Positions 43,178-51,722 are shown, counted from the stretch's first letter. The stretch: 59,208 bases of DNA from Desulfocucumis palustris (GCF_002933875.1 NZ_BFAV01000121.1:1-59208); one strand, 5' to 3'. Notes: generated from the letters alone by a model not told the origin. Translations and numbers: made by a program.

Positions 43178-43585
43178 CTACTGAATCATCTTTTTCGAAG
43201 ACCCTAAAAAAAAGAAATGCCCGGAGAAACAGGCCATGTCGATAGCCCTTAGAAGAAATCCGGGCAGTACCGGACCTTGCAGACAACCGTCGCAAACACC
43301 AAGCAGTGAGATAAGACACTCCTTGGTCAGGGGCTGTGAGGTCAGGACTATTATCTTAGTCCAGCCGCACAGGCTTTTTAATTTCCTCAACAATTCAAAC
43401 TCATTTTCACTGATGGTGCTGAGTTCCTGGACCAGCAGGTCCGGCTGCAATCTGAATGCCTCATCTATTACGTCCGCACCCTCGTGGCCCACCACCTCTA
43501 TATTCTGTGAAGAGTTGAATATCAGCGCCAGCCCGTCGCGCACCACTTTGTGGTCGCAACTTATCAATGACCTGACCTTTTGCAT
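43178..43585 (-). CDS. Stand-alone degenerate receiver domain
   Basis: The 135-residue protein follows the receiver fold of NarL-type regulators but has no DNA-binding domain. The acidic pair is reduced to CDHKVVRDG, and the phospho-acceptor position in PDLLVQELS carries Gln or Glu rather than Asp, while the switch Thr (VLTSQPL) is kept. It is therefore probably not phosphorylated. AGGAGGGG precedes the ATG. It lies downstream of a full NarL-type regulator whose receiver it resembles, separated by a terminator hairpin. It might act as a dimerisation partner or decoy, but this is a guess. Confidence 0.75.
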   Translation of the reverse strand: MQKVRSLISCDHKVVRDGLALIFNSSQNIEVVGHEGADVIDEAFRLQPDLLVQELSTISENEFELLRKLKSLCGWTKIIVLTSQPLTKECLISLLGVCDGCLQGPVLPGFLLRAIDMACFSGHFFFLGSSKKMIQ

Positions 43586-43632
43586 TAGCCCCTCCTATAA
43601 CCCCAAAAAACTACCTGAAGAACAAATGACAA

Positions 43633-43660
43633 TTAAAAAAGCCTCCATTAAATTGGAGGC
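43633..43660 (-). terminator. Intrinsic terminator of the NarL-type regulator gene
   Basis: On the minus strand GCCTCCA and TGGAGGC pair around a 6-base AT loop (43641-43660) and are followed by TTTTTTAAT. It lies 80 bases after the regulator stop at 43739. Confidence 0.75.
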
Positions 43661-43738
43661 CATAGCACAAAATTATATTACATTAACCGGGTTTACAATC
43701 GGGCTGCCGGATGATTGAAGTATTAGTTCAGATCTATA

Positions 43739-44422
43739 TTAAGTTGCGCTTTTAGAGTCGTCAACAAGTCCGTGTTTGTACGAATATATAATTACCTGGG
43801 CCCTGTTGTTCAGCCCAAGTTTTCGTAAGATGCTGCTGACGTGAGTTTTTACTGTGGGCTCGCTAATAAAAAGCTTGGTTGCTATTTCACGGTTGGAATT
43901 ATTTTTCACCATTAGTTGAAGTATCTCCATTTCCCGTTTCGTCAGCATTTCATTCTTTTCATTTAAACAGCCTTTATAGTCCTCAATTTTCACAACCCTT
44001 TCCGTCACGGCGGTTGAAACCACTTTTTTATAGCAGGACGGCAGGCAAAACAACCCCGCCCGGCAGGCCAGCTCAACCGCTTTTACCAGGCACCCCCGGA
44101 TTATACCCTTGGGCACAAAGCCGTCCACTCCCTGGCCCATTATCTCTGAAATGCTTATTTTCTGTTCATTCTCCACCAGGGCCAACACCATGCTGCAAGG
44201 GCATTCGTCCTTTATGCTCTTTATTTTCCGGCTGAATTCCGTTATGTCTTCGGATATGTCCAACAGCACCACATCGGGCTGAATCTGGATGGATTTTTCG
44301 ATGCCTTCCTCCTGGGAGTAGCTGCCGGCCACGTCAAAAATATCCTCCGAACTGAAAATTGCCGTCAAACCGCGCCTGGATGATGCATCGTCACTGACTA
44401 TAAGCAGCCGAATTCTATCCAT
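43739..44422 (-). CDS. NarL/LuxR-type response regulator
   Basis: The 227-residue protein has a receiver domain (VSDDASSRRG acidic pair, phospho-acceptor Asp in PDVVLLDIS) and a C-terminal LuxR-type helix-turn-helix (LTKREMEILQLMVKNNSNRE, then EPTVKTHVSSILRKLGL). AAAGGGG stands nine bases before the ATG. No partner kinase is encoded nearby. The gene is preceded by a structured leader (44486-44585) and lies just upstream of the exopolysaccharide genes on the same strand, so it is a reasonable candidate regulator of that locus. Confidence 0.92.
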   Translation of the reverse strand: MDRIRLLIVSDDASSRRGLTAIFSSEDIFDVAGSYSQEEGIEKSIQIQPDVVLLDISEDITEFSRKIKSIKDECPCSMVLALVENEQKISISEIMGQGVDGFVPKGIIRGCLVKAVELACRAGLFCLPSCYKKVVSTAVTERVVKIEDYKGCLNEKNEMLTKREMEILQLMVKNNSNREIATKLFISEPTVKTHVSSILRKLGLNNRAQVIIYSYKHGLVDDSKSAT

Positions 44423-44485
44423 GGTATTAGGCCCCTTTCATACTACTAGATTATAAATAATAAGGCTACGAAAATAGTACGATAT

Positions 44486-44585
44486 GGTCCTATCTTCGGT
44501 AGCCGGTACATCATACTGGAGGTTATCTCCTTTGATCCTGGCTTTGCTCTCCCGAAACTTCAGATCGCCTTTTCGGTATAGGAAC
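44486..44585 (-). promoter_or_regulatory. Structured leader resembling a GEMM-I (c-di-GMP) aptamer
   Basis: On the minus strand, UCCUAU and AUAGGA close a region of about 85 bases holding GGGAGAGCAAAGCCAGGAUC, a GGAG-AUAA-CCUC hairpin and GAUGUACCGGCUACCGAAG. The GCAAAGCC segment and the final CGGCUACCG resemble the conserved parts of GEMM-I riboswitches (GACGCAAAGCC and CAGCCGGGUUACCG), but the usual GGCAAACC and GNRA loop are altered. It lies 64 bases upstream of the NarL-type regulator. No terminator follows, so control of translation would be expected. Confidence 0.4.
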
Positions 44586-44931
44586 AAAATATAGAGTATT
44601 AATACTATGCTAACTCATTCTTTTTTACCTTTTCAAAATCCTTTATCGAAATGCCTGTTAAAATAGGGTTTTTTGTTATGCAGTTTTCTCCTTGCCGGTT
44701 ATAAAACGATTCCATTCCTGCTATTTATACTAAATTATACATCAATATACTAAATAAGAACATATATGTTCTCTTTAAAAATACCCTATAAGCGTCGAAA
44801 AAGTAATCTTTGTCGAAAATATTAATTTTTCTTTAGGTTTAATGCCCGTGATAAAAATCAAATATAGAAAGCCCATCTGTTGAAGGATAGGCTTGTTAAT
44901 AACATCTTAATTAGCAATTAATATTAGTTGA
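44586..44931. other. AT-rich intergenic region
   Basis: Between the structured leader and the end of the Enzyme-I-like gene no coding frame with a ribosome site was found. A palindrome AGAACATATATGTTCT lies at 44757-44772 and might be an operator. AAGCCCATC / GATAGGCTT (44869-44894) makes a weak hairpin that could end transcripts from the minus-strand gene stopping at 44932. Confidence 0.35.
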
Positions 44932-45819
44932 TTAAAGTCTCACCATCTTAGCCAGGCAATCCCTGCAGTATCTCAGCGATTTCTCCGGCTCCCAATAGGA
45001 TATGGCCTTGGAGGCGATGAGTTTCGCCGAGTGCGCGTTTATCCGCCGGATCAGCCCGCGGGTAGCCGGTATTATTTCAGGTGGCGCTATTATTTCTTCA
45101 TAACCCATGCCCAGCAGTAATGGTATCGCCGCCGGCTCGCTAACCATGGGGGATGATATGCCTGCCCGCTTTTGCCTGCGGCAGGCCCTCTCCGCCAATT
45201 CCTGCAAATAGGAAAGGTGGGCCGGATCAAAATAATATAGCAGGTCATCACCGGAACGGCTTTCACTGCCGGCGGCAAAAAGGCAGTTTATGGTGTTGTC
45301 TCCGGAGATGAAGAAACGGGACTCGAAACAAAATATCTCCATGGCCGCCAGCACCGCGGGTATATCCGCCATGACTCCTATCTCCCCGGGCCGGCGGAAG
45401 GGAGTATTACCCTCCTCCAGTTCAGCCTGGGCTTCCCCCAGCAGTTCCTTTACCTTAATAATTTCCGACACCTGGCTTACCCCGGGCAGCACCAGGCTGA
45501 AATTGCCATGATTACTGGCTCTCAGCAAAGCCCTGAGTTGACTTTTTAAAAGATCGGGGTCAGTCTGCCGGTGGCCGCGCCAATTGGTAATAACTGCCGT
45601 CACGGGCCTGTCCCCCATTATTTTGCTTATTTCCCTGTATATCCGGTACTGTTCTTCCCCGTCCGGCTGCTCCTGCCCGGAAAAACCTCTCAAATCCAGA
45701 AGTCCGATGGCCTCCGCGCCGCTTTCCGCAGCCCCGGCCAGTTGTTCTCCGGTTTGCACTTTTGCCGTAATCCTTATAATTTTACCGTCGGCGGTAATTG
45801 TGGCAGCGTTTTCAGTCAT
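44932..45819 (-). CDS. Degenerate PTS Enzyme I / PEP-binding TIM-barrel protein
   Basis: The 295-residue protein covers only the PEP-binding barrel of Enzyme I: GAEAIGLLDLRGF replaces the GAEGIGLFRTEFL motif, GVMADIPAVLAAMEI replaces the GxMVEIPAA strand, and SSPMVSEPAAIPLLLGMGYEE replaces the VGMCGE...LLG-MG region. The catalytic Arg, the metal ligands and the active-site Cys are mostly lost, and the phospho-His domain is absent, so phosphotransfer is unlikely. The ATG overlaps the stop of the M50 protease gene (ATGA). It may bind a metabolite or the membrane protein; function unknown. Confidence 0.7.
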   Translation of the reverse strand: MTENAATITADGKIIRITAKVQTGEQLAGAAESGAEAIGLLDLRGFSGQEQPDGEEQYRIYREISKIMGDRPVTAVITNWRGHRQTDPDLLKSQLRALLRASNHGNFSLVLPGVSQVSEIIKVKELLGEAQAELEEGNTPFRRPGEIGVMADIPAVLAAMEIFCFESRFFISGDNTINCLFAAGSESRSGDDLLYYFDPAHLSYLQELAERACRRQKRAGISSPMVSEPAAIPLLLGMGYEEIIAPPEIIPATRGLIRRINAHSAKLIASKAISYWEPEKSLRYCRDCLAKMVRL

Positions 45820-46688
45820 ATTTTTTCACCCTGGACAATTATATCACTTCTCAGACTTTCCAGCATTTCCAGAGATACACCCATTCCCGTTCCCAGTACC
45901 GCCAGCAGGCCCAGGTATATCAGTCCCAGCCTCAGCCTGAAGGATGAGTCCAGGGTATAGTACTGTATGGCCTCGGGATTACGCCTGTTTTTGAATACTT
46001 TGTAGCCCTCAAAAAGCCCCAGTATTAATACCAGAAAAATTACCGGATTGCCTATTTTAAAGGCCAGCACCCCCAGTATCACCGCGCCGGGAATCCAGAG
46101 CCAGAGGGATATGGCGGTGGCTATCCTGCCGCCGTCCAGAAAACCCAGGGGAACCAGGTTGAACAGGTTTAAAAAACAGCCCGTGTAGCCCAGGGCCAGC
46201 CAGTACGGTTCCTTCAGGGCGTCATAGATAACGAAACAGGCCAGGGAGGCCAGCCCGCCCAGCAGGGGTCCGCCCAGTCCTATAATAGCCTCCTGCCTTG
46301 CATTTTTTGGCATTTCCTTCATGCTGATGAATGCCCCCACGAAGGGAATGAATATGGGCCTGGATACCGGGAGCCCGGTCCTCCTGGCCGCCATAAGATG
46401 GCCGTTTTCATGTATCAACAACAGTATCACGAAACCCAGGGCGAACTTCCAGCCGAAAAAAGCGGAGTACACAATCACCGTAATGAACATTGACACGAAG
46501 GTGGCGCCGAACTTGCTGAATTTCAAAAGCACCAGCAAAGGCTTTAAAACCTTGCCCACGAAAGCCAGTAAAACCAGCAGCGGGGCGATAAATTTCAGTA
46601 TACCTTTTTTTTGCCCGCCGCCGCCCTTTGAGTAATTGTCATAGGTGTTGTCATTCTGAATTGTAGAGTCTTTATTGTCGTCAGACAT
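45816..46688 (-). CDS. Site-2-protease-like M50 membrane peptidase
   Basis: The 290-residue protein has about six TM helices, the zinc motif LLIHENGHLMAAR and the second motif NLVPLGFLDGGR. These are the catalytic residues of M50 intramembrane proteases. An N-terminal 30-residue soluble segment is Asp/Asn-rich and followed by GGGGQKKG. The ATG at 46688 is preferred to a TTG six codons upstream. Its last codons overlap the start of the degenerate Enzyme-I-like gene. Family members cleave regulatory TM proteins; here the substrate is unknown, and no anti-sigma factor is nearby. Confidence 0.88.
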   Translation of the reverse strand: MSDDNKDSTIQNDNTYDNYSKGGGGQKKGILKFIAPLLVLLAFVGKVLKPLLVLLKFSKFGATFVSMFITVIVYSAFFGWKFALGFVILLLIHENGHLMAARRTGLPVSRPIFIPFVGAFISMKEMPKNARQEAIIGLGGPLLGGLASLACFVIYDALKEPYWLALGYTGCFLNLFNLVPLGFLDGGRIATAISLWLWIPGAVILGVLAFKIGNPVIFLVLILGLFEGYKVFKNRRNPEAIQYYTLDSSFRLRLGLIYLGLLAVLGTGMGVSLEMLESLRSDIIVQGEKI

Positions 46689-46796
46689 GTTTTCCCTGTG
46701 GTCCAATCAACCTCACCCCGGACAGTGTCATGCTTTAGTACTTTCTACTATTATATTAGGTTTTAATTCTAATACACCGGATTATTTTAAAAATAT

Positions 46797-46824
46797 AATC
46801 CCGGAATTAACATTATCCGGGATT
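46797..46824 (-). terminator. Terminator after the HMG-CoA lyase operon
   Basis: AATCCCGGA (46797-46805) pairs with TCCGGGATT (46816-46824), and on the minus strand the hairpin is followed by an AT-rich tail (ATATTTTT). It separates the acyl-CoA genes from the peptidase gene. Confidence 0.7.
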
Positions 46825-46881
46825 TATCATAAACTTTTTTCGCTCAATATTTATTTACCTGGTTACGGCCCGGGTATTTCC

Positions 46882-47739
46882 CTACAAAATTCCCTCCAGC
46901 ATCCTGCCGCAGCCCAGTATGCCATCAATATCAACGCCTGTTTCCATCCCCATTCTGTGCAGCATGTACACCAGGTCCTCCGTGGCTATGTTTCCCGCGG
47001 CGCCGGGAATAAAAGGGCATCCCCCCAGGCCCCCCGCCGAACTTTCCAGCACCGTTACCCCGGCCTGTATTCCCGTCACCGCATTGGCCAGTCCCAGCCC
47101 CCTGGCGTCGTGAAAGTGCAGCGCCCAGGCCACCCCGGGATAACCGGCCGAAAGTTTCCTTACCAGTTCGTATACCTGCCTGGGGTCGGCCATGCCGGCT
47201 GTATCCGCCAGGGTAATCTCCCCCATCCCGGCTGCCAGCATGCCTTCAACCACCTTTTTCACCTGATATTCAGGAATTTCTCCCTGGTAGGGGCAGCCGA
47301 AGGCGGTGGCCACCGCCCCCCTGAGCCTGATTCCGGCGGAGGCCGCCATGGCGCCGATATCCTTTAATACTTCCAGGGAACGTTCCACAGGCAGGTTTAA
47401 ATTAGCCCGGTTGTGAGTCTCACTGGCGGACACCACCGCCACCACCTCCCGGACCCCGGAGCCTGCGGCCCTTTCCATTCCCTTCAGATTTCCCGCCAGG
47501 GCGCTTAAGGTCACATTCCCGGGCAAATCCCCAAGGGCGGCCAGAACCTCATAGGCATCCGACATTTGGGGCACCGCCCGGGGGCTGACAAAGGAAACGG
47601 CCTCAATGGCGACTACTCCGGCCGCCGCCAGGGCTCTGATCATTTGAACCTTTTTCTCCGTGGGCACAAACTCTCTGATATTTTGCAGCCCGTCCCTGGG
47701 GCCGACCTCCCGGACGGTAATCTTTCCAGGCCAATGCAA
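46882..47739 (-). CDS. Hydroxymethylglutaryl-CoA lyase
   Basis: The 285-residue TIM-barrel enzyme has the substrate/metal motif VREVGPRDGLQN, SFVSPRAVPQMSD, ALHFHDARG with the metal-ligand His pair, and the family signature SSAGGLGGCPFIPGAAGNIATED including the catalytic Cys. It splits HMG-CoA into acetyl-CoA and acetoacetate, the last step of leucine breakdown. The TTG at 47739 lies eight bases after GAGGGG, while the TTG at 47745 is too close. It is the last gene of the carboxyltransferase-hydratase-lyase run. Confidence 0.93.
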   Translation of the reverse strand: MHWPGKITVREVGPRDGLQNIREFVPTEKKVQMIRALAAAGVVAIEAVSFVSPRAVPQMSDAYEVLAALGDLPGNVTLSALAGNLKGMERAAGSGVREVVAVVSASETHNRANLNLPVERSLEVLKDIGAMAASAGIRLRGAVATAFGCPYQGEIPEYQVKKVVEGMLAAGMGEITLADTAGMADPRQVYELVRKLSAGYPGVAWALHFHDARGLGLANAVTGIQAGVTVLESSAGGLGGCPFIPGAAGNIATEDLVYMLHRMGMETGVDIDGILGCGRMLEGIL

Positions 47740-47864
47740 TCCCAAGCCCCCTCAAATATTTCAAAGTTGTGAACTCACCCCTCCCTTCGCTTCGCTCAGG
47801 AGGTGGCGCCCGTGAACATAAGCAAAGTTACGGAGTTTACTGTTTAAAAGCCATCCCTAAGACC

Positions 47865-47972
47865 GGTGGGAAACGAGAGGTGAGACGCGGGAAACCGGAA
47901 GTGGGAATACAGGTGGAATTCGCTTTGCGAATTATTTAAAACAATCACTTCCGGACTCTCATTTCACACTTC
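47865..47972. repeat. Intergenic palindromic repeat with a TTCGCTTTGCGAA core
   Basis: AATTCGC-TTT-GCGAATT forms the centre, flanked outward by CCGGAAGTG and CACTTCCGG and then by GAGAGGTGAGA and TCTCATTTCAC-like arms. The arms are imperfect mirror images over about 108 bases. The element lies in the gap between the two lyase genes. It resembles MITE-like palindromes common in intergenic DNA of clostridia, but no second copy is in the window. Confidence 0.6.
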
Positions 47973-48005
47973 CTTGGTAGGGGCAAAAGTCTTAGAACCT
48001 GACGG

Positions 48006-49022
48006 CTAAAAGCCGGTTGGCCCCTTGGGTATCCTGCCGGTCCCGATGCATTCGCTTCTCAGCCGGCGCCCGCAGATTTTCTCCATCATCCTGCCAATTT
48101 CCAGCACCCGGTCCACATTCACACCGGTGTCGATACCCATTTCGTCCAGCATCACCACCAGGTCCTCTGTGCATACCAGCCCCACTATATTGGGGTCCTG
48201 GTAGTAATACGCCCCGGTGCCCGAAACCGGATAGCCGTCGATGAAATTGGTGGGCTGGCCGCCGGTGCCGCCCAGGGTGCACTCGAAATGGGTAATTCCC
48301 GCCTGCAGGGCGGCCAGCACGTTGGCCAGCCCCCAGCCCCGGGTGACGTGAAAATGGGCAATGTGCAAATCCGGATTGGGCAGGGCGTCCAGCACCATGG
48401 AGAAGTACCGGTAAACCTTGTCCGGCGGGGCGGAGCCGTCGTGGTCCGCATGCTCTATATCGTCCGCGCCCAGTTCAAGGTAGTGTTTGGTAAACTCCAC
48501 CGCCTTTTTCAGCTCAGTGGGGCCTTCAATGGGACAGCCCCAGATGGTGCTTACGGTGCCGTTTACCTTTATGCCGTGGTCGTGCGCCTTTTTTATGCTG
48601 TCTTCGGTCATGGCCCAGTAGCCCTTGTGGTCCAGCCCGGAGTTTTTATACATGTGGGACGGGGAAGTTGAAACCATTTGCAGTATGCGGTCCGGGCCGA
48701 TGCCCTGCTTTTTCAGCTCTATGGCCCTGTCCACCGCTTTTTCCCTTATGGTGACGGCGGTCAGCTCCACTTCGGGCAGCAATTCCTTCACACGCCTGCT
48801 GCTCCTGACGGCTTTGAGGAGCTGGTCCGCATCGGCGAACTGGGGCATGCCTTTGGGGTTCCCCAGGTTGGTCACCTCCAGGCGCCGGAATCCGGCCAGT
48901 ATCAGTTCCTCCAGCAGCCACAGTTTGGCAGGGGTGGGAATAAATTTCTCCTCGTGCTGGAAGCCATCCCTGACGGTAATTTCACCCAGCGTCACCTTTT
49001 CAGGATATTTCAATTGAAACAC
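48006..49022 (-). CDS. HMG-CoA-lyase-like protein lacking the catalytic Cys
   Basis: The 338-residue HMGL-like (PF00682-type) barrel has LGEITVRDGFQHEEKF with the metal-site Asp, LEVTNLGNPKGMPQF, IAHFHVTRGWGLAN with the His pair, and GGTGGQPTNFIDG where true HMG-CoA lyases have GGLGGCP. The catalytic Cys is therefore replaced by Gln. It is distinct from the lyase encoded downstream. GTG start, eight bases after AGGAGGG. It may be an aldolase or Claisen-type enzyme acting on a related acyl-CoA in the same pathway; the substrate cannot be named. Confidence 0.8.
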   Translation of the reverse strand: MFQLKYPEKVTLGEITVRDGFQHEEKFIPTPAKLWLLEELILAGFRRLEVTNLGNPKGMPQFADADQLLKAVRSSRRVKELLPEVELTAVTIREKAVDRAIELKKQGIGPDRILQMVSTSPSHMYKNSGLDHKGYWAMTEDSIKKAHDHGIKVNGTVSTIWGCPIEGPTELKKAVEFTKHYLELGADDIEHADHDGSAPPDKVYRYFSMVLDALPNPDLHIAHFHVTRGWGLANVLAALQAGITHFECTLGGTGGQPTNFIDGYPVSGTGAYYYQDPNIVGLVCTEDLVVMLDEMGIDTGVNVDRVLEIGRMMEKICGRRLRSECIGTGRIPKGPTGF

Positions 49023-49037
49023 TTCTCATCCCTCCTG

Positions 49038-49820
49038 CTATAATCCTTTATACACAGGCTTTCTTTTTTCGTTAAAGGCTCTTAAGCCCTCATCCCTGTC
49101 CTCTGTGGTCAGGCAGACTATATGGCATTCCGCCTCCAGTTCCAGGGCGGTGTGAAGCTCCAGCTCCACACCCAGGTTTATGGCCTTTTTGGCCTGTCTC
49201 AGGGCGATGGGACCGTTTTTGCCGATCTCGTTCATTATTTCCATGGTCCTGGCCATGAGGTTATCCCCGGGGACCACGTAATTGGCCAGTCCCAGCTCAT
49301 ACGCTTCCCGCGCGGTTATCCTGCGCCCGGTGAAAATCAACTCCTTGGCCCGGTTGCGGCCGATTACCCGGGGCAGCAGTTGGGTCCCTCCTCCGCCGGG
49401 AGTCACCGCCAGGCCCACCTCGGGCAGCCCGAACACGGCGTTTTCCGAGGCTATGATAAAATCGCAGCAAAGGGCGAATTCGGTGCCGCCCCCCAGAGCG
49501 AAGCCGTTAACCGCGGCCACCAGGGGCTTGGGAAATTCCGCCGCCGCGGTAAATGCCTTCACAAAGAGGGCTCTTTGTGTTCTCATCTCTTCCCTGGACA
49601 TGTTTTTTCTTTCCTTTAAATCAGCCCCCACGCAGAAGGATTTATCCCCCTCCCCGGTGAGCGCCGCCGCGAAAACACCGTTGTCCAGCTCCAGTTCCAG
49701 CAGTGCCCGGGGCAGTTCCAGGGCCATCCTGGTGTTGAGGGCGTTCAGGGCGTCCGGGCGGTTGAAGGAAAGAACTGCTATGTTTCCGGCCCTGGTTATT
49801 TTTAAGGTTTCATAGGACAT
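49038..49820 (-). CDS. Enoyl-CoA hydratase (probable methylglutaconyl-CoA hydratase)
   Basis: The 260-residue crotonase has the oxyanion-hole segments CVGADLKERK and VNGFALGGGTEFALCCD, and the catalytic-loop region FGLPEVGLAVTPGGGGTQLLPR with one of the two catalytic Glu positions plain and the other not obvious. In this operon, between the carboxyltransferase and lyases, the expected substrate is 3-methylglutaconyl-CoA, hydrated to HMG-CoA. Other short-chain enoyl-CoAs are possible. The gene follows the carboxyltransferase by 26 bases. Confidence 0.88.
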   Translation of the reverse strand: MSYETLKITRAGNIAVLSFNRPDALNALNTRMALELPRALLELELDNGVFAAALTGEGDKSFCVGADLKERKNMSREEMRTQRALFVKAFTAAAEFPKPLVAAVNGFALGGGTEFALCCDFIIASENAVFGLPEVGLAVTPGGGGTQLLPRVIGRNRAKELIFTGRRITAREAYELGLANYVVPGDNLMARTMEIMNEIGKNGPIALRQAKKAINLGVELELHTALELEAECHIVCLTTEDRDEGLRAFNEKRKPVYKGL

Positions 49821-49846
49821 GCCAGACCCCGCCTTTCATTAAATAT

Positions 49847-51391
49847 TTACACCGGATAAACAGGGTGCTTGCGCTCCGCGAACTTTTGCTCCTTGGATTC
49901 ATACAGGGCGAAGCGGGCCACCAGTTCATCCCTCAGTTTTCCGGCTGTTACCACATGGTCCACCACCAGTTCCGAGGCCAGCCTGTAAATGTCTATATCC
50001 TTTTTGTATTCCTCTCTCTTCTGCTGAATGAAGGCCGGCCTTTCCTCCGGCGGCAGGGCCATTATCTTGTTTTCGTAAACCGCGTTAACCGCGGCCTCGG
50101 GTCCCATCACAGCTATCATGGCGGTGGGCAGGGCCATGCAGCAGTCGGGCTCGAAGGCTGGGCCGCACATGGCGTACAGCCCGGCGCCGTAGGCCTTTCT
50201 CACCACCACGGAAATTTTGGGCACCGTGGCCTGCACCATGGCGGAAAGCATTTTAGCCCCGTGCCGGATAATTCCCTGGCGCTCAACGTGGGATCCCACC
50301 ATGAAGCCTGGAACGTCCATCAAAAACAGCAGGGGTATGTTGAAAGCGTCGCAAAGCTGCATGAATCTGGCGGCTTTATCGGCGGAGTCCACGAAAAGCA
50401 CCCCTCCCTTTTCCTTCGGCTGGTTGGCCACTATACCCACCGCCCTGCCGCCTATTCTGGCCAGCCCGGTAATGAGTTCCGGGGCGAACAGCTTCTTTAT
50501 TTCAAACCAGCTTCCCTGGTCAATCAGCCGGTTTATGAATTCATACATGTCAAAGGGGACATTTTCCCGGACAGGCACGATTTCTTCAATATCCCTGCCC
50601 GGGGCCGGCGGCCTGGCCTCCACCAGGCTTACTTTTTCCCGGTAATTCAGAGGCATGTAGCTCAGATAGCCGCGGCAGGCCTGGATGGCCTCCTGCTCCG
50701 TTTCCGCCAGCAGGTCGCCGCACCCGCTGACGGAGCAGTGCATCCTGGCCCCGCCCATTTCCTCCAGGGTTACCTTTTCGAATATAACCATTTCCGCCAT
50801 GCGGGGGGAGCCCAGATACATGCTGGCATTGCCGTTTACCATGAAAACCACGTCGCAGAAAGCCGGGATATAGGCTCCCCCGGCGGCTGAAGGACCGAAG
50901 AGCAGACAAATCTGGGGAATCATTCCCGACATTTTAACCTCGTTGTAAAAAATCCTTCCGGCGCCCCGCCTCCCGGGAAACATCTCTATCTGGTCCGTTA
51001 TCCTGGCCCCGGCGGAGTCCACCAGGTAAAGCATGGGCACTTTCAGATCAATGGCGGTTTCCTGTATGCGCACTATTTTCTCCACCGTGCGCCAACCCCA
51101 GGAACCCGCCTTTACAGTGGAGTCGTTGGCCATTATGCAGACGGTGCGGCCTTGAATCCTGCCAACCCCGCAAACTACCCCGTCTGCGGGAAGGTCCCCC
51201 GCCAGGTTGTTGGCCCAAAAGCCGTCCTCCACCCAGCACTCCGGGTCCAGCAGCAGTTCCAGCCTCTCCCGGACAAAGAGCTTGCCCTTTTTGGCATTGC
51301 TTTGGTGATACTTTTGGGCCCCTCCGCTTAATACGGCCCGTTCTCTTTCCTTTAGTCCGGCATCCAGGCGGCGCAGGCTTAAATCTTCCAT
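49847..51391 (-). CDS. Acyl-CoA carboxylase, carboxyltransferase subunit
   Basis: The 514-residue protein has two crotonase-fold halves: SAGARITDQIEMFPG with FGPSAAGGAYIPA in the first, and LMDVPGFMVGSHVERQG with KAYGAGLYAMCGPAF in the second. These bind acyl-CoA and carboxybiotin in methylcrotonyl-, propionyl- and related CoA carboxylases. Pathway neighbours point to 3-methylcrotonyl-CoA; propionyl-CoA is the alternative. No biotin carboxylase or biotin carrier gene lies nearby, so the partner must be encoded elsewhere or shared. AAGGAG precedes the ATG. It is the first gene of the minus-strand sigma-54-type operon. Confidence 0.92.
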   Translation of the reverse strand: MEDLSLRRLDAGLKERERAVLSGGAQKYHQSNAKKGKLFVRERLELLLDPECWVEDGFWANNLAGDLPADGVVCGVGRIQGRTVCIMANDSTVKAGSWGWRTVEKIVRIQETAIDLKVPMLYLVDSAGARITDQIEMFPGRRGAGRIFYNEVKMSGMIPQICLLFGPSAAGGAYIPAFCDVVFMVNGNASMYLGSPRMAEMVIFEKVTLEEMGGARMHCSVSGCGDLLAETEQEAIQACRGYLSYMPLNYREKVSLVEARPPAPGRDIEEIVPVRENVPFDMYEFINRLIDQGSWFEIKKLFAPELITGLARIGGRAVGIVANQPKEKGGVLFVDSADKAARFMQLCDAFNIPLLFLMDVPGFMVGSHVERQGIIRHGAKMLSAMVQATVPKISVVVRKAYGAGLYAMCGPAFEPDCCMALPTAMIAVMGPEAAVNAVYENKIMALPPEERPAFIQQKREEYKKDIDIYRLASELVVDHVVTAGKLRDELVARFALYESKEQKFAERKHPVYPV

Positions 51392-51555
51392 TTACCAACT
51401 CTCCTTCGCAATATAATTAAGTGTTAATCCGGGTTTACATCCGCCGTGACGTAAAAAATTGTAAACAATAATTCTGTAAAGCGGTAATTTCCGTGCCCTG
51501 GGAGCGGATTGCTTTTATTTTCTCCGCCGTTAATTCCTGGCTGAATTATAAATAG

Positions 51556-51571
51556 AGCAAGAACAGTGCCA
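51556..51571 (-). promoter_or_regulatory. Sigma-54 -24/-12 promoter, minus strand
   Basis: Read on the minus strand the sequence is TGGCAC-TGTTC-TTGCT, a full match to the TGGCAC-N5-TTGCW consensus with GG and GC 12 bases apart. It lies about 165 bases upstream of the carboxyltransferase start. Confidence 0.75.
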
Positions 51572-51722
51572 GAATATTCTGTTAGTTTTCATGGTTGTCA
51601 GGGGCTGCCCCCCGGGAAAAATGTCCCCCGTATTTACATTTTTACGCCGCCTGTATATTCATTTGTTTACTACCTTTAAACGCAACCGGTCCATTAGCCG
51701 TCAAAATCACTGTTTTAAAGCA

